The translations under genes and the position numbers were made by a program. The notes beneath the pieces were generated by a model. It was given only the letters and a program-made list of their open reading frames with translations. It made no database searches and was not told the DNA's origin. A stretch of 9,623 nucleotides of DNA from Chloroflexota bacterium. Its GTDB lineage: Bacteria; Chloroflexota; Anaerolineae; Anaerolineales; UBA11858. Below are positions 6,158 through 9,623 of the stretch, one piece after another (position 1 is the first letter of the stretch; each line of letters opens with the position of its first letter). The stretch covers positions 1 through 9,623 of the forward strand of contig DOTA01000450.1 of assembly GCA_003513015.1 (NCBI GenBank). Direction: 5' to 3'.

Positions 6158-7789
6158 ATGACATATAATCACAAAAAGTGTGAATACCTTTACCAACTAG
6201 CAAATGTCAAACCCAACGTGAAACAGAAAATCATCACCTACTGGAAGCAAATCTCGAATCCCCGACAATTAGGGATCAGCCTGATTGTCAGCGGATTAAT
6301 TTACCTGGCTTTCACACTGCCTTTCCCATTGAGTCGCTATTACACCGCCAATCCGCCGGTGGACTACGCAAAGCTGACGCAGCATTCCGTTTGGGGTTTT
6401 GCCGCCTATCCGGCCGGGATTTTGAGCATCTTCGGGTTGTATCTGATTAATTTGCGTGCGCTCACACAACCGACATCGAGGTTTTCTGACAAACAAATCT
6501 TCCGTCTGATTCTCTTGAGCGGCGCGGCTTTTGCACTGATTTTACTTTTCTCGTACCCTCAAATGGCCATTGATATGCTGGTGTATGCCCTACACTCGCG
6601 CGGCTGGGCCTTATATGGATTATCCCCTTTTATTGCCAACGTTGAAGCGTTTCCACCCGGTGATCCCTGGGCGGGGTTGGCGGGTGAGTGGGCTGACGCC
6701 GCCTCGCCTTATGGCCCTCTCTGGGAGTGGCTTTCTTTGGGGGCCTATCATTTGAGCGGCGGTAATTTTCTTGTACAGCTATATATTCTCAAAATCATTG
6801 GAGTGCTGGCCTATTTGGGAAGCGCCTGGTTGATATACCGGATTTTGCGATTGGTGCACCCGCGCTGGGCGATGGCCGGAACGGCCTTCTTCGCTTGGAA
6901 TCCGCTGGTGTTGTTTGAGAGTGTTCAAAACGCCCATAACGATATTGTGATGGTGTTTTTTCTCTTGCTGGCGATCTGGGCTTACACTCGTTTATTGGAC
7001 ACTCCGAAAGGTTGGCAATATTTTGCTTTTTCGGCACTTTTCATCCTGGGATTTACCTTTTCGATTTTGATCAAATTCATTACTTTTCTGATTTTGCCGT
7101 TTTTCTTACTGGGTCTGGCCTTGCGGCAGAAAAATTGGCTCAATCGCTTTGCAGTGATGACTGTAAACGGGTTGGCTATTATGTTGCTTTCGGGATTGTT
7201 AATGCGCCCCGATTGGCCCGGATGGGAAAACTGGGCGGTTTTGCAGGCCGGGGAAGGCGCGGGGCGCTCCCTGGCGGCGCTGTTGGTGCTGGCTTTGCGC
7301 GAGATTCCAGAGATCAGTACCTCCCAGGCTTTCACGTATACAAACCGCTTGATTTATCTCACTTTTGGCGGAATCTATCTTTGGGGGCTTTGGCGGGTAA
7401 TTTGCCAGGGCAGGAAATGTTTTTCGGCTACGGCGATCACGCCCAATGCCGCGTTTGAGGCTCCCTTGCGGGCAGGGTTTTATATCTTTGTCTGGTATAT
7501 TCTGTTGGTGGCTTCCGTCTTTCATGCCTGGTATCTGCTCTGGTTCATGTCTCTGGCTGCGCTGCTGATCCCCGAAAAACGTGTGCTCAGCGTGGCCTTC
7601 ATCTTCTCGCTGATGGCTTTGCTCGTCATCCCCTATTACGAAACTATCCGGGTTTGGCTGCCCTATTTGAACCAGAATCACCTGCTTGGGCATCTGATTG
7701 GTGTGCCGTTGTTGATTGTGCCGGTACTGTTTTCATTATGGATGCCGATCTTGATCTTGCCAGAATTTACTGGAGATAAATGGGGATGA
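6158..7789 (+). CDS. GT-C fold membrane glycosyltransferase, DUF2029/MptB-like
   Basis: This is an integral membrane protein of up to 543 residues with about 12 hydrophobic segments between residues 38 and 536. It fits the GT-C class that moves a sugar, often mannose, from a polyprenyl phosphate donor to a glycan or lipid on the outer side of the membrane. The hallmarks are an acidic residue in the first outer loop (D139 in AIDMLVYALHSRGW), YGLSPF (153-158), SPYGPLWEW (183-191) and WNPLVLFESVQNAHND (247-262). The last resembles the WNPL...AHND signature of the mannosyltransferase group. The start is uncertain. ATG at 6158 has no spaced ribosome site, and a TATAAT lies inside the reading frame at 6164-6169. 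A GTG at codon 22 (6221) would leave every membrane segment intact. It ends 25 nt from the end of the convergent gene at 7815. The class is well supported; donor and acceptor sugars are unknown. Confidence 0.82.
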   Translation: MTYNHKKCEYLYQLANVKPNVKQKIITYWKQISNPRQLGISLIVSGLIYLAFTLPFPLSRYYTANPPVDYAKLTQHSVWGFAAYPAGILSIFGLYLINLRALTQPTSRFSDKQIFRLILLSGAAFALILLFSYPQMAIDMLVYALHSRGWALYGLSPFIANVEAFPPGDPWAGLAGEWADAASPYGPLWEWLSLGAYHLSGGNFLVQLYILKIIGVLAYLGSAWLIYRILRLVHPRWAMAGTAFFAWNPLVLFESVQNAHNDIVMVFFLLLAIWAYTRLLDTPKGWQYFAFSALFILGFTFSILIKFITFLILPFFLLGLALRQKNWLNRFAVMTVNGLAIMLLSGLLMRPDWPGWENWAVLQAGEGAGRSLAALLVLALREIPEISTSQAFTYTNRLIYLTFGGIYLWGLWRVICQGRKCFSATAITPNAAFEAPLRAGFYIFVWYILLVASVFHAWYLLWFMSLAALLIPEKRVLSVAFIFSLMALLVIPYYETIRVWLPYLNQNHLLGHLIGVPLLIVPVLFSLWMPILILPEFTGDKWG

Positions 7790-7791
7790 AT

Positions 7792-7811
7792 GGGATTAAA
7801 AGCACTATCCC
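7792..7811. terminator. Weak hairpin between convergent glycosyltransferase genes
   Basis: GGGAT (7792-7796) pairs with ATCCC (7807-7811) around a 10-nt loop in the 25-nt gap between the two converging stops. On the plus strand it is followed by TGATTATTTTT, a loose T-rich tract. The stem is only 5 bp, so termination here is only possible, not shown. Confidence 0.25.
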
Positions 7812-7814
7812 TGA

Positions 7815-9320
7815 TTATTTTTCAGACTGGTGTTTGCTGAAAAACTCCCCCGGACGATTGGGATAGTAATGGTAAATTGTGCGGTCGGGGAAATTAAGAG
7901 CTAGAACCGCAGATGCATTCGCCGCATCGGCTTCCCAGGCGAAAATAAAAGGCGTGGTCAGGCCGGGGTTTTCCAGGTGCAAATATCCGCCATATTCGTT
8001 CCAGTGATCGGTATGGATGATCACCAGCGCAGGCGTGAGCGCTTGTGCTTCAGTTGTGCGAAATGGCTCCAAAGCAGCCTGCGTGAAGCCATAACGATCT
8101 TTGAGATCCTGCAAATGAACAGGTGTGTAAAAACAGGTGACGATGACCATCGCCAGAGCCAGCCCGCCCAGCACCAAGCCCTGCCGTAGCCGCATATTCT
8201 GAAAAACCCCGCGTCCTTTCAATCCCGGCAGCCAGCCTGCCAGCCAGCCAATTCCGGCCGCACATAATAGTACTAGACCGTAGAGACCCTCAAAAAAATA
8301 GCGCGGCCCTGAAACCCAATACACCAGATACATCCCCACCAGCGCCGGAAAAACACTGACCACCAGCCACAGCCGCGTCTCCCGCCGCGCCGCCCACAAC
8401 CCAGCCAGTGCCAGCATCCAGGTGTAACCTCCCCAGCCCAGTAAATCTTGCCACGTCTCGCTCAGGCTGCTGCGGGTGTTCAGCCAGGCCTGATGCAGGG
8501 TGTGCCCACCCTCGGCCACCCCAATCCCGGGGCCAAAACCGATCCGGTCGTAAGGCCACCACAAGCGATACGGATTTTGCAGAGCCTGTCCGGTCAGAGC
8601 AAACTGCCATAGAAAATGGAGGCTGCCAATCGCCAGTGTGATTCCGCCGACGCTGATAATTCTCTTTTTAATGACGGGGGAGCCGCGCAGCAACAGGATG
8701 ATTCCGTGGATTCCAAAGGGGAGGGCCACTCCCAGAGCGGTCCAGGGACGCGTCAATGCCAGAACCCCCAGGGTGCCTCCGGCTGTCAGGGTGGGTAGCC
8801 ACCCCGGAATTTCGGCGCGTTGATCGGTTAAATCCAACCAGGAGAGTGCCAGCCCCAAAGTGAGTACCAACCCCCAGGTGTGAGCCAACAGCGATCCCGT
8901 ATACGTCAAAAACAACGGTGATATTGCCATCAGCCCCGCGGCCAGCAATCCGATTTTATCCCCCAATAACTTTTGCCCCAATCGAAACATTAACCAAACA
9001 GCCAACCCTGCCAACAAGGGATTCACCAGCCGCGCCAGCCCAAACCTCACACCGAAAGAGAGCAAAGCTGGCCACCCCAAAGGATATTTGCCAAAACGCT
9101 GGCCTTCAAAATCAATCACAAAGGGGATTAAAAACGAGTCCGCTTCAGGCGGGGAGTCGATTTTCAAATGCCCGGTGGCAAGTAATTGGGCCTGCCATTG
9201 ATAGGTGTACTCATCTTCGAGCTGCGCCAAACCCTCGGCGATTCCCAAAGAGACCCAGGTTGAAAGCAGGACTGCCAGCAGAGAAAGAATGAAAGCGAGT
9301 TTATCTGTGCGAGCGGGCAT
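7815..9320 (-). CDS. GT-C glycosyltransferase, GT39/PMT-like (dolichyl-phosphate-mannose-type)
   Basis: The 501-residue protein has about 11 hydrophobic segments in residues 8-397 and a soluble C-terminal domain of about 100 residues. Just after the first membrane segment the outer loop carries the acidic pair D36-E37 in LEDEYTYQWQAQLLATGH, the position of the catalytic DE motif in the GT39/PMT and ArnT families. GKYPLGWPALL (77-87) and NPYRLWWPYDRIGFGPGIG (249-267, GFG in the second large loop) resemble segments of bacterial family members. It would use a polyprenyl-phosphate sugar at the outer face of the membrane to modify a protein, lipid or glycan. The ATG at 9320 has no ribosome-binding site, because the DNA before it is a heptanucleotide repeat. 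The hydrophobic segment beginning at residue 8 supports this start. The phosphatase-like gene upstream on the same strand ends 54 nt away. Donor and acceptor are unknown. Confidence 0.82.
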   Translation of the reverse strand: MPARTDKLAFILSLLAVLLSTWVSLGIAEGLAQLEDEYTYQWQAQLLATGHLKIDSPPEADSFLIPFVIDFEGQRFGKYPLGWPALLSFGVRFGLARLVNPLLAGLAVWLMFRLGQKLLGDKIGLLAAGLMAISPLFLTYTGSLLAHTWGLVLTLGLALSWLDLTDQRAEIPGWLPTLTAGGTLGVLALTRPWTALGVALPFGIHGIILLLRGSPVIKKRIISVGGITLAIGSLHFLWQFALTGQALQNPYRLWWPYDRIGFGPGIGVAEGGHTLHQAWLNTRSSLSETWQDLLGWGGYTWMLALAGLWAARRETRLWLVVSVFPALVGMYLVYWVSGPRYFFEGLYGLVLLCAAGIGWLAGWLPGLKGRGVFQNMRLRQGLVLGGLALAMVIVTCFYTPVHLQDLKDRYGFTQAALEPFRTTEAQALTPALVIIHTDHWNEYGGYLHLENPGLTTPFIFAWEADAANASAVLALNFPDRTIYHYYPNRPGEFFSKHQSEK

Positions 9321-9323
9321 AAT

Positions 9324-9372
9324 GTTTGAAACTTGAAGCTTGGAGCTTGAGGCTTGGAGCTTGAGGCTTCTG
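9324..9372. repeat. Heptanucleotide tandem repeat (seven units)
   Basis: Seven 7-bp units follow each other without interruption on the plus strand: GTTTGAA, ACTTGAA, GCTTGGA, GCTTGAG, GCTTGGA, GCTTGAG and the degenerate GCTTCTG. The centre holds two exact copies of a 14-mer, GCTTGGAGCTTGAG (9338-9351 and 9352-9365). It fills all but five bases of the 54-nt gap between the nucleotidase-like stop and the glycosyltransferase start. Heptameric short tandemly repeated repetitive (STRR) sequences are known from cyanobacterial intergenic DNA, and this looks analogous. Confidence 0.85.
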
Positions 9373-9374
9373 TT

Positions 9375-9623
9375 TCAGGCCCCAAGTGCTTTCAGAGTTG
9401 CCAGCGCCTTCTCGTGCAAGACTCCATTGGAGCCGCAGATACCGCGGTTTTTTGCCAACGTGCGACCTTGGGTAAAATCGAGCGGTTTGCCATCGAGATC
9501 GGTGACTGTGCCACCGGCTTCTTCGATCACAATCGCCCCCGCGGCCTGATCCCAGATTTTTTCGCGGTAATCGGGCTGCCTGGCCGAAAGCAGGCGCAGG
9601 TACAGTTCTCCGTGGCCGGCGGC
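9375..9623 (-). CDS. 3'(2'),5'-bisphosphate nucleotidase-like phosphatase (partial, C-terminal 82 residues)
   Basis: This is the C-terminal end of an inositol monophosphatase-superfamily enzyme. The closest resemblance is to the HAL2/BPNT/CysQ-type nucleotidases, which turn 3'-phosphoadenosine 5'-phosphate into AMP and phosphate with Mg2+ and so remove an inhibitory by-product of sulfate assimilation and sulfotransfer. The visible residues contain GELYLRLL (5-12), YREKIWDQAAGAIVIEEAGG (19-38) with the metal-binding aspartate of the WDxAAG motif (D25 of the fragment), and TDLDGKPLDFTQGR (41-54). NRGICGSNG (59-67) follows. The YREKIWD and GKPLDF...GR features favour the bisphosphate nucleotidase group over plain inositol monophosphatases. 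The frame is open to the window edge and ends in TGA at 9375-9377. The N-terminal two thirds, with the other metal ligands, lie outside. It is read in the same direction as the glycosyltransferase that follows, separated only by the tandem repeat. Confidence 0.88.
   Translation of the reverse strand, partial: AAGHGELYLRLLSARQPDYREKIWDQAAGAIVIEEAGGTVTDLDGKPLDFTQGRTLAKNRGICGSNGVLHEKALATLKALGA

Noticed and set aside
7012..7458. Open frame of 148 codons on the plus strand in the +1 frame of the GT-C gene
   Set aside because: It is fully inside the membrane glycosyltransferase and has no independent motif or start signal.
7199..7693. Open frame of 164 codons on the minus strand inside the GT-C gene
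   Set aside because: It is rich in Gln, Pro, Lys and His in the way typical of the reverse complement of a membrane protein, and shows no domain.
8918..9292. Open frame of 124 codons on the plus strand opposite the GT39-like gene
   Set aside because: It is antisense shadow with a Pro/Arg/Thr-rich product lacking any motif. The minus-strand gene explains the region.
9324..9372. CRISPR-like array
   Set aside because: The units are 7 bp and directly adjacent, with no spacers and no cas genes, so this is a simple tandem repeat.

Overview
The window looks like a chromosomal segment of a Chloroflexota bacterium, possibly of the Anaerolineae type. This is an inference from the protein style: long alanine/glutamine-rich HlyD-like adaptors, GT-C glycosyltransferases and a stand-alone GltD-like flavoprotein, in DNA of moderate GC. 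No rRNA, tRNA, CRISPR array, transposase or phage gene was seen.

Left part (1-4310, all on the minus strand): an export operon read right to left. It runs MarR-type repressor (3864-4310), HlyD/MacA-type adaptor 1 (2147-3823), adaptor 2 (536-2107), then a MacB/LolD-type ABC ATPase cut by the left edge (1-525). Gaps are 40, 39 and 10 nt, and the stop of adaptor 2 is part of the ATPase ribosome-binding site. The permease is expected beyond position 1. In front of the repressor is a consensus sigma-70-type promoter (TTGACA, 16 nt, TATAAT) with a perfect 17-bp palindrome at the expected transcription start, which suggests self-repression lifted by a ligand.

Middle (4311-6128): a 318-nt divergent intergenic region, then a plus-strand GltD-like NAD(P)H/FAD iron-sulfur oxidoreductase (4629-6065) without a GltB neighbour, closed by a strong intrinsic terminator.

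Right part (6158-9623): two unrelated-looking multi-spanning GT-C glycosyltransferases face each other (6158-7789 plus, 7815-9320 minus), probably using polyprenyl-phosphate sugars for cell-surface glycans. Upstream of the second, on the same strand, is the C-terminal end of a 3'(2'),5'-bisphosphate nucleotidase-like phosphatase (9375-9623). The 54-nt gap between these two genes is almost wholly a 7-bp tandem repeat.

The most notable points are the paired, diverged adaptors serving one ATPase, the promoter/operator layout of the marR operon, and the heptanucleotide repeat. No clearly new biological system was found.
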